Assembly: GCA_039033995.1 (NCBI GenBank)
Contig: JBCCBP010000005.1
Span: 62,001 to 126,000 of the forward strand
DNA from: CALBPI01 sp039033995
Lineage (GTDB): Bacteria; Pseudomonadota; Gammaproteobacteria; Steroidobacterales; Woeseiaceae
Reading direction: 5' to 3'
Length of the DNA: 64,000 nt
The notes under the pieces are model-generated. The model saw nothing but the letters and a program-made list of their open reading frames with translations. It made no database searches and was not told where the DNA came from. Below are positions 1-8,256 of the stretch, in pieces (position 1 is the stretch's first letter; the number at the start of each line of letters is the position of its first letter). Made by a program: the position numbers and the translations under genes.

Positions 1-495
1 GCGTTTTCCGAGAAAACGACCGGCAAAATAGCCGCCGACGTCCGACGCCCAGATGGTGATTAACACAAACAGCAGCAATGCCGGGCCAGTAATTTTACCC
101 GTCTCCGGGTAACGCGCCAGTGCAACCATCGCGAAGAATGCCGGCAGAAGCACTAACAGACCAGCGACCATCGTCGTCAACTGCGAAACGGGGCGCGGGT
201 AGCGCAATACGAACAGAAGCGCGATGCACCACCACGCACCAGCGACGCTCAGCAAGACGGTCGCCGGAATCCAATCGACCCCTGGCCACAGCGCCGCACA
301 GCCCGCTGCAACCGCAGCGACATAAGCGAGACGCGACGAATTTGTTTGCAGACGGCATAGCGTGGACCACTCCCAGGCCGCCCCGGCGATCACAAGCAGA
401 ATGACGGGCGCAATCACCCATGGTGGCAGAATAAACAGAATGAGCAGAATCGCCACAATAGCGACTACCGCGGTTTGTAAGCGCGCGAGTAGCAA
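1..495 (-). CDS. cdsA: phosphatidate cytidylyltransferase, 3' end cut by window edge
   Basis: Makes CDP-diacylglycerol from phosphatidic acid and CTP at the inner membrane, the branch point to all phospholipids. The visible 165 codons give an N-terminal half with several hydrophobic segments, the AAWEW motif after the second segment, and a last stretch ASDVGGYFAGRFLGKR typical of CdsA. No ATG or GTG fits: the frame is closed by the uppS stop, and the TTG codon immediately after that TAG gives MLLARLQTAVV, which lines up with the start of E. coli CdsA. It follows uppS with no gap, so translation is probably coupled. The catalytic C-terminal signature lies outside the window. Confidence 0.9.
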   Translation of the reverse strand, partial: MLLARLQTAVVAIVAILLILFILPPWVIAPVILLVIAGAAWEWSTLCRLQTNSSRLAYVAAVAAGCAALWPGVDWIPATVLLSVAGAWWCIALLFVLRYPRPVSQLTTMVAGLLVLLPAFFAMVALARYPETGKITGPALLLFVLITIWASDVGGYFAGRFLGKR

Positions 496-1251
496 CTAGC
501 CGACCTCTTCGTGCGCTACCGGCTCAACGCGTCCGAAACGACGATCACAGCGCGAAAATGCGATGACTGCCTCGTCAAGTTCTGTCGCATCGTAGTCTGG
601 CCAAAGTGTCTCGCTGAAGTGCAGTTCCGCATAAGCCATGTGCCACAACAGAAAGTTACTCACTCGGCGTTCGCCACCGGTGCGAATCATTAAGTCAACA
701 TCCGGTGCACCCCGTAACGACATCGCCTCCGCAAACTGCGTCTCTGTAATGTCATCGGCATTAAGATCACCCTGCGCCGCGGCGCGTGCGAGTTCCCGGC
801 AACCGTTGAGGATATCCCAGCGCCCGCCGTAACCCACCGCGACTTGGAGCTGCAACCCGGTATTGCCGACTGTCAGGGACTCCGCTTCGTGCATCGCGGT
901 CTGCAAGCGCGTCGATAAACGCGACAAATCACCGACAAAACGTAAGCGTACGTTGTTCTCGTGTAGCTCCGCGACTTCACGTTGCAAGGCATCGAGGAAC
1001 AGTTTCATCAGGCCAACGACTTCTTCGCGTGGGCGGGACCAGTTCTCGGATGAAAATGCAAAGACAGTGAGATAATCGATTTCGAGTTCGCCACAGCGGC
1101 GCACAACGGCGCGAACAGATTTAACGCCAGCGCGATGTCCGAAGTGGCGCGGCAATGCACGCTGGCGTGCCCAGCGTCCGTTGCCGTCCATGATGACGGC
1201 AATATGACGAGGTCGCTGCTCTGGCGCTACGCTGTCTGCACTATCCGTCAT
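496..1251 (-). CDS. uppS: undecaprenyl diphosphate synthase (cis-prenyltransferase)
   Basis: Condenses eight isopentenyl diphosphates onto farnesyl diphosphate to make the C55 lipid carrier for peptidoglycan and surface glycans. The 251-residue product has the family motifs: HIAVIMDGNGRWA near residues 17-29 with the catalytic Asp, FAFSSENW, and RTGGERRVSNFLLW near the C-terminus. I chose ATG 1251 because it is 10 bases after the frr stop, has GGAG upstream, and gives the usual length. A longer frame reaches 1317 but would run through the end of frr. It sits between frr and cdsA as in many gammaproteobacteria. Confidence 0.95.
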   Translation of the reverse strand: MTDSADSVAPEQRPRHIAVIMDGNGRWARQRALPRHFGHRAGVKSVRAVVRRCGELEIDYLTVFAFSSENWSRPREEVVGLMKLFLDALQREVAELHENNVRLRFVGDLSRLSTRLQTAMHEAESLTVGNTGLQLQVAVGYGGRWDILNGCRELARAAAQGDLNADDITETQFAEAMSLRGAPDVDLMIRTGGERRVSNFLLWHMAYAELHFSETLWPDYDATELDEAVIAFSRCDRRFGRVEPVAHEEVG

Positions 1252-1261
1252 GACGACGCCA

Positions 1262-1819
1262 TCAAAACTCCATGAGTTCTGCTTCTTTCTCCGCCAGAAC
1301 GGCGTCGACGGCAGCAACGTGTTTGTTCGTCAGCTCCTGGATGGCGTCCGCAGCACGTCGCTCATCATCCTCGCCGATTTCCTTTTCCTTTAGCAGGTCC
1401 TTGAAGTCGGATAATGCGTCACGACGAATGTTGCGGATGGCGATACGGCCATTCTCGGCTTCGCCGCGCACGATACGAATCATGTCTTTGCGACGCTCTT
1501 CCGTCAGCGGTGGCAACGGTACCCGAATCACCGTACCGGCACTGGCTGGATTCAGTCCGAGATCAGAATTCATGATGGCCTTCTCAACCTTGACGACCAT
1601 GTCTTTTTCCCACGGCGTCACAAGTAATGTGCGCGCATCCTCAACGCCGAGGTTAGCCACCTGGTTCAGCGGCACGTCGGAACCATAGTATTCGACCATG
1701 ATGTGATCGAGCAGGCTCGTATGTGCACGACCGGTACGAATCTTGGTGAGCTCGGTGCGCAAAGCATCCACGCTCTTGCCCATGCGCGAATCCGCGTCTT
1801 TCTTGATCTCTTCGATCAT
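1262..1819 (-). CDS. frr: ribosome recycling factor
   Basis: Releases ribosomes from mRNA after termination together with EF-G and IF3. The 185 residues match the usual family length exactly. Visible signatures are the N-terminal three-helix segment MIEEIKKDADSRM, the RTGRAHTSLLD segment, the domain II run VTPWEKDMV, and the central PLPPLTEERRKD motif. A GGAG lies about 7 bases before the ATG. It follows pyrH after 19 bases and precedes uppS by 10, so all are probably in one transcript. Confidence 0.97.
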   Translation of the reverse strand: MIEEIKKDADSRMGKSVDALRTELTKIRTGRAHTSLLDHIMVEYYGSDVPLNQVANLGVEDARTLLVTPWEKDMVVKVEKAIMNSDLGLNPASAGTVIRVPLPPLTEERRKDMIRIVRGEAENGRIAIRNIRRDALSDFKDLLKEKEIGEDDERRAADAIQELTNKHVAAVDAVLAEKEAELMEF

Positions 1820-1838
1820 GTCAGTCTCCGTCGAACCC

Positions 1839-2564
1839 TCACGCCTTCACCAGCGTGCCGAGCGGCTCGCCGTCGATAACCCGGGTCAAGGCATCCGCTT
1901 CGGTCATATCAAACACGCGCAGTGGTACTTCGTTATCACGACACATCACGATTGCGGTGGCGTCCATCACGTTCAGGCGATCTGCCAGTACGCGGTCAAA
2001 AGTGACTTCCGGCAGCTGCTCGGCATCAGCGTGCAATTTCGGGTCTTTTGTGAACACGCCGTTGACCTTGGTCGCCTTTAGCATTAAGTCCGCACCGATC
2101 TCAATCGCCCGCAAGCTCGCTGCAGTGTCGGTCGTAAAAAACGGATTGCCGGTACCGGCCGCCAGAACCACGACCCGGCCTTTTTCAAGGTGCCGAACCG
2201 CACGCCGCCGGATGTAGTCTTCACAGACATCGTTGATCGCCAGCGCGGACATGACCCGCGCGAATACCTCGTGACGCTCCAGCGCGTCCTGCAAGGCCAG
2301 CGAATTGATCACGGTCGCCAACATACCCATATGGTCGCCGGTGACCCGATCCATACCCGCGCGCGCGAGGCCTGCGCCGCGAAATATATTGCCACCACCG
2401 ATGACGATAGCGACTTCCACGCCACGACTGGCGACCTGAGCCACTTCGCCGGCAATGCGTGAAATGACGTCAGGATCAATGCCGTATTTGAGGCCGCCCA
2501 TGAGTGCTTCACCACTCAGCTTTAACAGTACCCGACGTGCGACGGGTTTTGTTGACGCACTCAT
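1839..2564 (-). CDS. pyrH: UMP kinase
   Basis: Phosphorylates UMP to UDP in the cytoplasm; a hexameric amino-acid-kinase fold enzyme unlike eukaryotic UMP kinases. The 241-residue product begins MSASTKPVARRVLLKLSGEA and has the glycine-rich IVIGGGNIFRG loop, the GDHMGMLATVINSLAL segment and the RAIEIGADLMLKATKVNGV region, all diagnostic. The open frame continues upstream to 2735, but that extension lies in the tsf-pyrH spacer; ATG 2564 gives the normal PyrH start and has GGGAGA upstream. Confidence 0.96.
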   Translation of the reverse strand: MSASTKPVARRVLLKLSGEALMGGLKYGIDPDVISRIAGEVAQVASRGVEVAIVIGGGNIFRGAGLARAGMDRVTGDHMGMLATVINSLALQDALERHEVFARVMSALAINDVCEDYIRRRAVRHLEKGRVVVLAAGTGNPFFTTDTAASLRAIEIGADLMLKATKVNGVFTKDPKLHADAEQLPEVTFDRVLADRLNVMDATAIVMCRDNEVPLRVFDMTEADALTRVIDGEPLGTLVKA

Positions 2565-2601
2565 CTCGTGAAATTCTCCCAAACCGCGGCCTAGCGGCCA
2601 G

Positions 2602-2640
2602 CGCCGCACAGTGTACCCCACTATGCGGCGAAAGCCTGCC
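2602..2640 (-). promoter_or_regulatory. tsf-pyrH intercistronic hairpin
   Basis: Two 7-base arms (CGCCGCA and TGCGGCG) form a perfect outer stem. Inside them AGTG pairs with CACT around a 5-base loop, one mismatch separating the two stems. No T-run follows on the minus strand, so it is more likely an mRNA stability or attenuation element that lets tsf and pyrH be expressed at different levels than a full terminator. The role is inference. Confidence 0.4.
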
Positions 2641-2652
2641 TTAATGTCAGCC

Positions 2653-3537
2653 TCAGCTCTTGCTGCCAGCCTCGGCGATTTGCGCCATGACTTCTTCGGC
2701 GAAATTGTCTTCTTTCTTCTCGATGCCCTCGCCAACTTCGAAGCGCGTAAAGGCGCTGACCGACGCGTTGGCAGATTTCAATAGATTGCCGACCGTGACA
2801 TCAGGGTCCTTGACGAATGGCTGACCCACCAGTGTGATTTCAGCGAGATACTTGCGCATGCGACCGTCGACCATTTTCTCGATGATCTCTGCGGGCTTAC
2901 CGGAGCCTTTCGCCTGCTCTACGAGAATCGCGCGTTCGGCCTCCAGCGTTTCCTGTGGAACGCCGCCTTCGTCAACACACATCGGCGCTGATGCAGCGAC
3001 ATGCATCGCCAGATCCTTGCCGAGCGCTTCGTCACCGCCAGCGTACGCCACGACAGCGCCAATCCGCGCGCCATGCGTGTAGCTACCGATCGCACCATCC
3101 GCGTTATCGATGATCTCAAAGCGGCGAATGCCGATGTTCTCACCAATTTTGGCCACCAATGCGGTACGCACTGATTCAACCGTTTCGCCATTCAGTGTAG
3201 CGGCCATCAATGCCGCCACATCGGCCGGACGCTCAGCGGCGATCAACTTCGCCACATCGGTCGCAAAGCCCTGGAAGTTATCGTCGTTGGCGACAAAGTC
3301 GGTCTCGCAGTTGACCTCAACGATCACCGCAGTCGTGCCGACCTGCTCGATAACGATACGCCCTTCCGCAGCAACCCGACCGGCTTTTTTGTCCGCTTTT
3401 GCCTGACCCGATTCGCGCAACAATACCGCGGCGGCATCCATATCACCGTCCGCAGCGACCAATGCCTTCTTGCACTCCATCATGCCGACACCAGTGCGTT
3501 CACGCAGCTCTTTTACTTTCGCCGCTGTAATAGCCAT
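2653..3537 (-). CDS. tsf: translation elongation factor Ts
   Basis: Guanine nucleotide exchange factor that regenerates EF-Tu-GTP. The 294-residue product has the N-terminal UBA-like domain with VKELRERTGVGMMECKKAL (residues 8-26), the TDFVAND motif at the EF-Tu interface, and the dimerisation core ending in the usual C-terminal helix. Length agrees with the family (about 280-300). AAGGAG lies 8 bases before ATG 3537. It follows rpsB, the order conserved across proteobacteria. Confidence 0.97.
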   Translation of the reverse strand: MAITAAKVKELRERTGVGMMECKKALVAADGDMDAAAVLLRESGQAKADKKAGRVAAEGRIVIEQVGTTAVIVEVNCETDFVANDDNFQGFATDVAKLIAAERPADVAALMAATLNGETVESVRTALVAKIGENIGIRRFEIIDNADGAIGSYTHGARIGAVVAYAGGDEALGKDLAMHVAASAPMCVDEGGVPQETLEAERAILVEQAKGSGKPAEIIEKMVDGRMRKYLAEITLVGQPFVKDPDVTVGNLLKSANASVSAFTRFEVGEGIEKKEDNFAEEVMAQIAEAGSKS

Positions 3538-3609
3538 TTCTAGCTCCTTAAATATCTAAGGTGGTGAGTAACGGTAGAACCGTCCCCCGATAAACTGTGA
3601 ATCAACTGC

Positions 3610-3627
3610 GGGCGGCGGCGGCCGCCC
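3610..3627 (-). promoter_or_regulatory. rpsB-tsf intercistronic GC hairpin
   Basis: Arms GGGCGGC and GCCGCCC pair perfectly over 7 bases with a 4-base loop, just after the rpsB stop codon. No T-tract follows. E. coli has a partial terminator between rpsB and tsf, and this hairpin sits in the equivalent place, so a similar attenuating role is plausible but unproven. Confidence 0.4.
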
Positions 3628-3633
3628 GAGTCA

Positions 3634-4517
3634 TCAGGCATCGCTAGCGCTCTCGTCCGCAGCTTCAGCAGCAGGCGCCTCTTCAGCAGGCGCTGCTTTC
3701 TCAGCAGGCTCAGCTTTTTCAGCGACTGGCTTTTTGGGCGCGGCCTTCTTACGCGCGGGCTTCTGGCCGGCCTTACGGACGTTGCCTTCTTCGTCCAGCT
3801 CGACGAAATCGTCATCGCCCAGCGCCGCTTCCGGCGCGCTCGCCTTACCTTCAAGCACAGCATCCGCCATCGCGGTCGCGTACAAAGCAATAGCGCGCAT
3901 CGCGTCGTCGTTACCAGGAATCACGTAATCGACGCCATCCGGGGCACAGTTGGTATCGACAACAGCAATGACGGGGATACCCAGTTTACGCGCTTCATCA
4001 ATCGCGATTTTCTCGTGACCGACGTCGATGATGAACATCGCATCCGGCAGGCCACCCATATCCTTAATACCGCCAAGGCTGCGCTCAAGCTTGTCTTTCT
4101 CGCGATCGAGGTTCAGCACCTCTTTCTTTGTCAGCGACTCAACAATGTTGCTTTCGTGCATGGTTTCAAGATCTTTCAGTCGCTTGATCGACTGCTTGAT
4201 CGTCTTGAAATTGGTCATCATACCGCCGAGCCAGCGATAGTTGACGTAAGGCATACCACAGCGAGCAGCCTCTTTGCCGATGATGTCGCGCGCGGAACGC
4301 TTTGTACCGACAAACAGAATATTGCCGCCATCTGCTGCCAGCTTTTGGCGTAATCCAGCGCTTCCCGGAACAACGGCAATGACCGCTCCAGGTTTACGAT
4401 GTGAATCTTATTGCGATCGCCGAAAATGAAGGGAGCCATTTTCGGGTTCCAGTAACGGGTTTGGTGTCCGAAATGAACGCCCGCCTCAAGCATCTGCCGC
4501 ATGGTAACGTCAGCCAT
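3634..4517 (-). CDS. rpsB: 30S ribosomal protein S2, frameshifted as given
   Basis: S2 binds S1 and completes the 30S subunit; it is essential. The first part reads MADVTMRQMLEAGVHFGHQTR and continues to LFREALDYAK. The frame then breaks at the T4 run 4343-4346 (AAAA on the coding strand). Adding one A restores AKKLAADGGNILFVGTKR, and the second part continues through NYRWLGGMMTN, SLGGIKDMGGLPD and VIPGNDDA. The repaired protein would have 294 residues against 241 in E. coli; the excess is a C-terminal tail rich in Ala, Lys, Glu and Pro. AGGAG lies 6 bases before ATG 4517. Loss of one base in a homopolymer, probably a sequence error, is the likeliest cause. Confidence 0.93.
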
Positions 4518-4600
4518 GATATCTCCTAGGGTTAAGCCTCCGCAGATCCCTCGAATGCAACCCCTTGTTTTGTGGGGCACCCAGCACCGAGTGTCGATAT
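4518..4600 (-). promoter_or_regulatory. rpsB leader region with a short hairpin
   Basis: The 5' leader of rpsB contains, at 4561-4577, a small hairpin with CCCC/GGGG arms about an A-rich loop, followed by the AGGAG site. Gammaproteobacterial rpsB leaders are known to fold into an S2-responsive element. I cannot confirm the full conserved structure here, so autoregulation is an inference from position. Confidence 0.3.
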
Positions 4601-4772
4601 GCGTGTGGATTATTTAAATTAAGCCGAAATCGGCGAGCGGAGCCTACCATAGGCTTTGCGAAATCACTAGTGTTCGTGGAGATAGATACCCAGCAGCGCA
4701 GTCCACTGGTATCCTTTGCAATCGCAGCAGAGAACGCCGGCAGGCGTTGAGCACTCAGAGAAACTCAGCAGA

Positions 4773-5573
4773 ATGAACGTCACGATAAAAACACCCGAAC
4801 AGCAGGATCGGATGCGGGTTGCTGGCCGGCTAGCAGCCGACGTGCTCGACATGATCACAGATTATGTTAAACCTGGAATCACAACGGATGAACTGAATAC
4901 TATTTGTCACCGCTATATCACCGAGGTTCAGAATGCGATCCCTGCCCCGTTGAATTACACAGGCGGCGGTCCGGTACCTTTTCCAAAGTCCATTTGTACG
5001 TCGCTGAATCATGTGATCTGCCACGGCATCCCATCAGATCGGAAACTCAAGCACGGTGATGCGCTAAACATCGATGTGACGGTCATCAAGGATGGATGGC
5101 ACGGCGACACGAGTCGGATGTTTCTGGTGGGCAAGCCAACGGTGCAGGCACAGCGACTCACCGATATCTGTCATGAAGCGATGATGCTGGGCATCCGTCA
5201 GGTCGCCCCGGGCAGAACATTGGGCGATATCGGGTATGCGATCCAGTCGTTTGTTGAATCCAAGCGCTGTTCTGTTGTCCGCGAGTACTGCGGCCACGGC
5301 ATCGGACAGATCTTCCATGAGGCGCCGCAAGTGGTTCACTACGGCAAGCCCGGGGAAGGCATGGCGCTCGAAACGGGTATGACCTTCACCATCGAACCGA
5401 TGGTCAACGCCGGCAAACGGTTTACGAAACTGCTGCCGGATGGTTGGACGGTCGTCACGAAAGACCATTCCCTGTCTGTGCAATGGGAACATACGATCCT
5501 CGTCACCGACACCGGCTATGAGATTCTGACTCTGGGTGCGGCTGAACGAGAACAGTCCAACCACGCCGCCTGA
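4773..5573 (+). CDS. map: type I methionine aminopeptidase
   Basis: Removes the initiator methionine from nascent proteins using two metal ions. The 266-residue product, counted from ATG 4773 (MNVTIKTPEQQDRMR), has the substrate His in VICHGIPSD and all five metal ligands: Asp in NIDVTV, Asp in HGDTSRMF, His in GHGIGQIFHEAP, Glu in FTIEPM and Glu in QWEHT. An open frame extends 19 codons further upstream but adds nothing conserved. It is divergent from rpsB, the usual arrangement. No strong ribosome site is visible before 4773. Confidence 0.95.
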   Translation: MNVTIKTPEQQDRMRVAGRLAADVLDMITDYVKPGITTDELNTICHRYITEVQNAIPAPLNYTGGGPVPFPKSICTSLNHVICHGIPSDRKLKHGDALNIDVTVIKDGWHGDTSRMFLVGKPTVQAQRLTDICHEAMMLGIRQVAPGRTLGDIGYAIQSFVESKRCSVVREYCGHGIGQIFHEAPQVVHYGKPGEGMALETGMTFTIEPMVNAGKRFTKLLPDGWTVVTKDHSLSVQWEHTILVTDTGYEILTLGAAEREQSNHAA

Positions 5574-5586
5574 TCGGGCGACATCG

Positions 5587-8256
5587 ATGCTTCCCAACAT
5601 TAACGACCTGCGCGTTAGCGACCCAACCGTCGCGGCGTTTGCTGAATTGCTGGCAGCCGACCCCGAGCTGCCGGTGCACGCCTGTCGTGATCGATTGGCA
5701 CAGGCCAAAGGGCAACTCGACAAACGTTTTCGACAGGGTGATCCTGTGGAATCATTGGTCGCCGCTCATGCGGGCCTGATCGACGTTGTGCTTGTGCACT
5801 TATGGCGGCAACTGGCGCTCACCGACATCGGGATCTCGCTCATTGCGGTCGGCGGATACGGACGCGGCGAACTACACCCAGGTTCGGATATCGACATTCT
5901 GTTACTGCTCGAAGACGACGCCGGCACGCCCGAAGAACCGATCGCGGCATTCGTGGCCGGCCTCTGGGACACCGGTCTCGAAATCGGCCACAGCGTCCGC
6001 ACGGTCGCGGAATGCGAAGCGCAAGCACTGGCCGATGTCACCGTACTGACCACATTGATGGAGTCCCGACTACTCATCGGCGCGGCCGATCGATTTGACA
6101 AGCTAACGGTGGCGCTCGGCCCAGAGCGTCTCTGGCACTCGCGTGATTTTTTCGTCGCCAAACGCGATGAGCAAGAGCGTCGTCATGCGCGTTATGACGA
6201 TACCGGATACAACTTGGAACCCAACCTGAAGGGTAGTCCGGGCGGATTGCGTGACATCCAGACAATTTCATGGGTCGCGACGCGGCACTTTGTCACCAAT
6301 GATTTGCACTCACTCGTGGACGTTGGTTTCCTGACGCCCGTTCAATACCAGCGACTCATTGATGGCCGTCATTATTTGTGGACGCTGCGCTACGGTTTGC
6401 ACCTGCTGACCGGGCGTCGAGAAGATCGCCTGCTGTTCGATCATCAAAAAGCGCTGGCCGAGTTGCTCGGCTACGAGGACGCACGTTACACACTTGGCGT
6501 TGAGCAGATGATGCAACGCTACTACCGCACCGTGATGCAGCTATCCCGCCTCAACGAAATGCTGCTACAGCTATTCGAGGAAGATATCCTGCTCGAAAAG
6601 GACAGCGAGCCGGAAGATCTTGGCGGCCCGTTTATGAGCCGCAACGGATACTTGCAGATCAAGTCCGATGATGCATTTGCACGCGACCCTTCTGCGTTGC
6701 TATCACTCTTTGTCTGCATGCAAGAAAACCCAAGCCTCAAAGGTGTCAGCGCGCATACGATTACGCTGATTCGACAGCACCTGCATCTGATCGATGAACA
6801 GTTCCGACAGCATCCACGCAACCACCGCTTGTTCCTGACAATTTTGCGGGCCGAATCGGGGGTGACACGAGAGCTGCGACGGATGAACCGCTACGGCATT
6901 CTCGGTCTGTACATCCCGGCCTTCGGACGGATCGTCGGGCGCATGCAGTACGACCTGTTCCATGCCTATACCGTGGACGAGCATACGTTGTTCGTCGTCG
7001 CTAACTTACGGCGCTTCGCCATCCGACTGCCGGACGATGAGTTTCTGCATTGCTCCCGCGTCATGCAGGCCTTGCCGGATGCGTCACTCGCGTATCTGGC
7101 CGGCTTGTTTCATGACATCGCAAAAGGTCGCGGCGGCGATCATTCGGAACTCGGCGCTATCGATGCGTTAGCGTTCTGTCGCGAACATGGTCTCGAGGAA
7201 GACGATGCCCAGCTGGTTTCATGGCTCGTAGAGAACCACCTAGTGTTGTCGATGACGGCACAAAAGAAAGACATCACCGATCCAGAGGTGATTGCCGCGT
7301 TTGCAAAACGCATTGGCAATCGGCAGCGTCTCGATTATCTCTATGTGCTGACCGCAGCCGATGTTCGCGGCACCAATCCGAAGCTCTGGAATTCATGGAA
7401 GTCGAAACTGTTTCGAGACCTGTACGAAGCCACCGAACAGGCGCTATCGCGCGGTTTGCAGAATCCGATGAAAAAAGGCTCGTTGGTCGAAGACACCCGG
7501 CAGCAAGCGCTGGATGCATTGCAAGCGCGATTCTCGAGCACCGACATTGACCACGTGTGGTCAGTGCTGCCGAGCGACTATTTCCTGCGTCATAGTCCGA
7601 TGGAAATCGGCTGGCACACACGCCAGCTAATCGAGCATGGGCTCAGCAGGCCGCTGATTCACGTCACGGAGCGCGACGAGCTTAATGCGGTCGCGATCAT
7701 GATATACACGTTGCACATCCGGCATACGTTCGCCGCGGCAACAGCGGCGCTCGATGCCTTAGGTCTGTCCGTACTCGATGCGCGTATCGAACCGTTAAGC
7801 AACGAGTTCAGTCTCGATACCTACATTGTTGTGCAAACCGAGGGGCAGCCTTTCGAACCCGAACGGCTTGATGAAATCCGCGCACGACTGCGGTTTATCG
7901 TCGATCGTGAAGACGATTACACGCCAGAGGTGACAAGAAAACCCGAGCGAAGACAGCGCATGTTTGATACACCGACTCGCGTCAAGTTTCGACCCGACGA
8001 GACAGCGGGTCGCACGATTATGGAGCTCACCTGTGCTGACTATCCGGGCCTGCTGCTGACGGTTGGTGAGATATTGATTGAATGCGGTATCTACATTAAC
8101 ACCGCCAAGATCGTTACGATCGGTGAGCGCGCCGAGGATGTGTTTTTCCTAACGAACGAAGAGGAGCTGCCGCTAAAACCGGCAGAGCAGGAAGCATTGC
8201 AGGATGCACTCCTGGATGCGCTCGAGGCCCCGGTGATGGAGACCCGTTCGGTATGA
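5587..8256 (+). CDS. glnD: bifunctional uridylyltransferase/uridylyl-removing enzyme of PII
   Basis: Glutamine sensor that adds UMP to PII proteins when nitrogen is short and removes it when glutamine is plentiful. From ATG 5587 the product is 889 residues, essentially the E. coli length. Domains in order: nucleotidyltransferase with GGYGRGELHPGSDIDIL near residues 89-105; the family-typical NLKGSPGGLRDIQTI; HD hydrolase domain with LFHDIAKGRGGDHSELGA near residue 508; and two C-terminal ACT domains (about 700-780 and 805-889). A GTG at 5536 would give a longer protein overlapping map and is less likely. It follows map by 13 bases and overlaps dapC by 4. Confidence 0.96.
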   Translation: MLPNINDLRVSDPTVAAFAELLAADPELPVHACRDRLAQAKGQLDKRFRQGDPVESLVAAHAGLIDVVLVHLWRQLALTDIGISLIAVGGYGRGELHPGSDIDILLLLEDDAGTPEEPIAAFVAGLWDTGLEIGHSVRTVAECEAQALADVTVLTTLMESRLLIGAADRFDKLTVALGPERLWHSRDFFVAKRDEQERRHARYDDTGYNLEPNLKGSPGGLRDIQTISWVATRHFVTNDLHSLVDVGFLTPVQYQRLIDGRHYLWTLRYGLHLLTGRREDRLLFDHQKALAELLGYEDARYTLGVEQMMQRYYRTVMQLSRLNEMLLQLFEEDILLEKDSEPEDLGGPFMSRNGYLQIKSDDAFARDPSALLSLFVCMQENPSLKGVSAHTITLIRQHLHLIDEQFRQHPRNHRLFLTILRAESGVTRELRRMNRYGILGLYIPAFGRIVGRMQYDLFHAYTVDEHTLFVVANLRRFAIRLPDDEFLHCSRVMQALPDASLAYLAGLFHDIAKGRGGDHSELGAIDALAFCREHGLEEDDAQLVSWLVENHLVLSMTAQKKDITDPEVIAAFAKRIGNRQRLDYLYVLTAADVRGTNPKLWNSWKSKLFRDLYEATEQALSRGLQNPMKKGSLVEDTRQQALDALQARFSSTDIDHVWSVLPSDYFLRHSPMEIGWHTRQLIEHGLSRPLIHVTERDELNAVAIMIYTLHIRHTFAAATAALDALGLSVLDARIEPLSNEFSLDTYIVVQTEGQPFEPERLDEIRARLRFIVDREDDYTPEVTRKPERRQRMFDTPTRVKFRPDETAGRTIMELTCADYPGLLLTVGEILIECGIYINTAKIVTIGERAEDVFFLTNEEELPLKPAEQEALQDALLDALEAPVMETRSV

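Noticed and set aside
4335..4350. Programmed frameshifting in rpsB
   Set aside because: Restoring the frame needs a -1 shift, but the site GCC AAA AGC does not allow good re-pairing of the tRNA and no such recoding is known for rpsB. A lost base in a homopolymer is simpler.
5064..5723. 219-codon frame on the minus strand across the map-glnD junction
   Set aside because: It is opposite two certain genes and has no recognisable motif.
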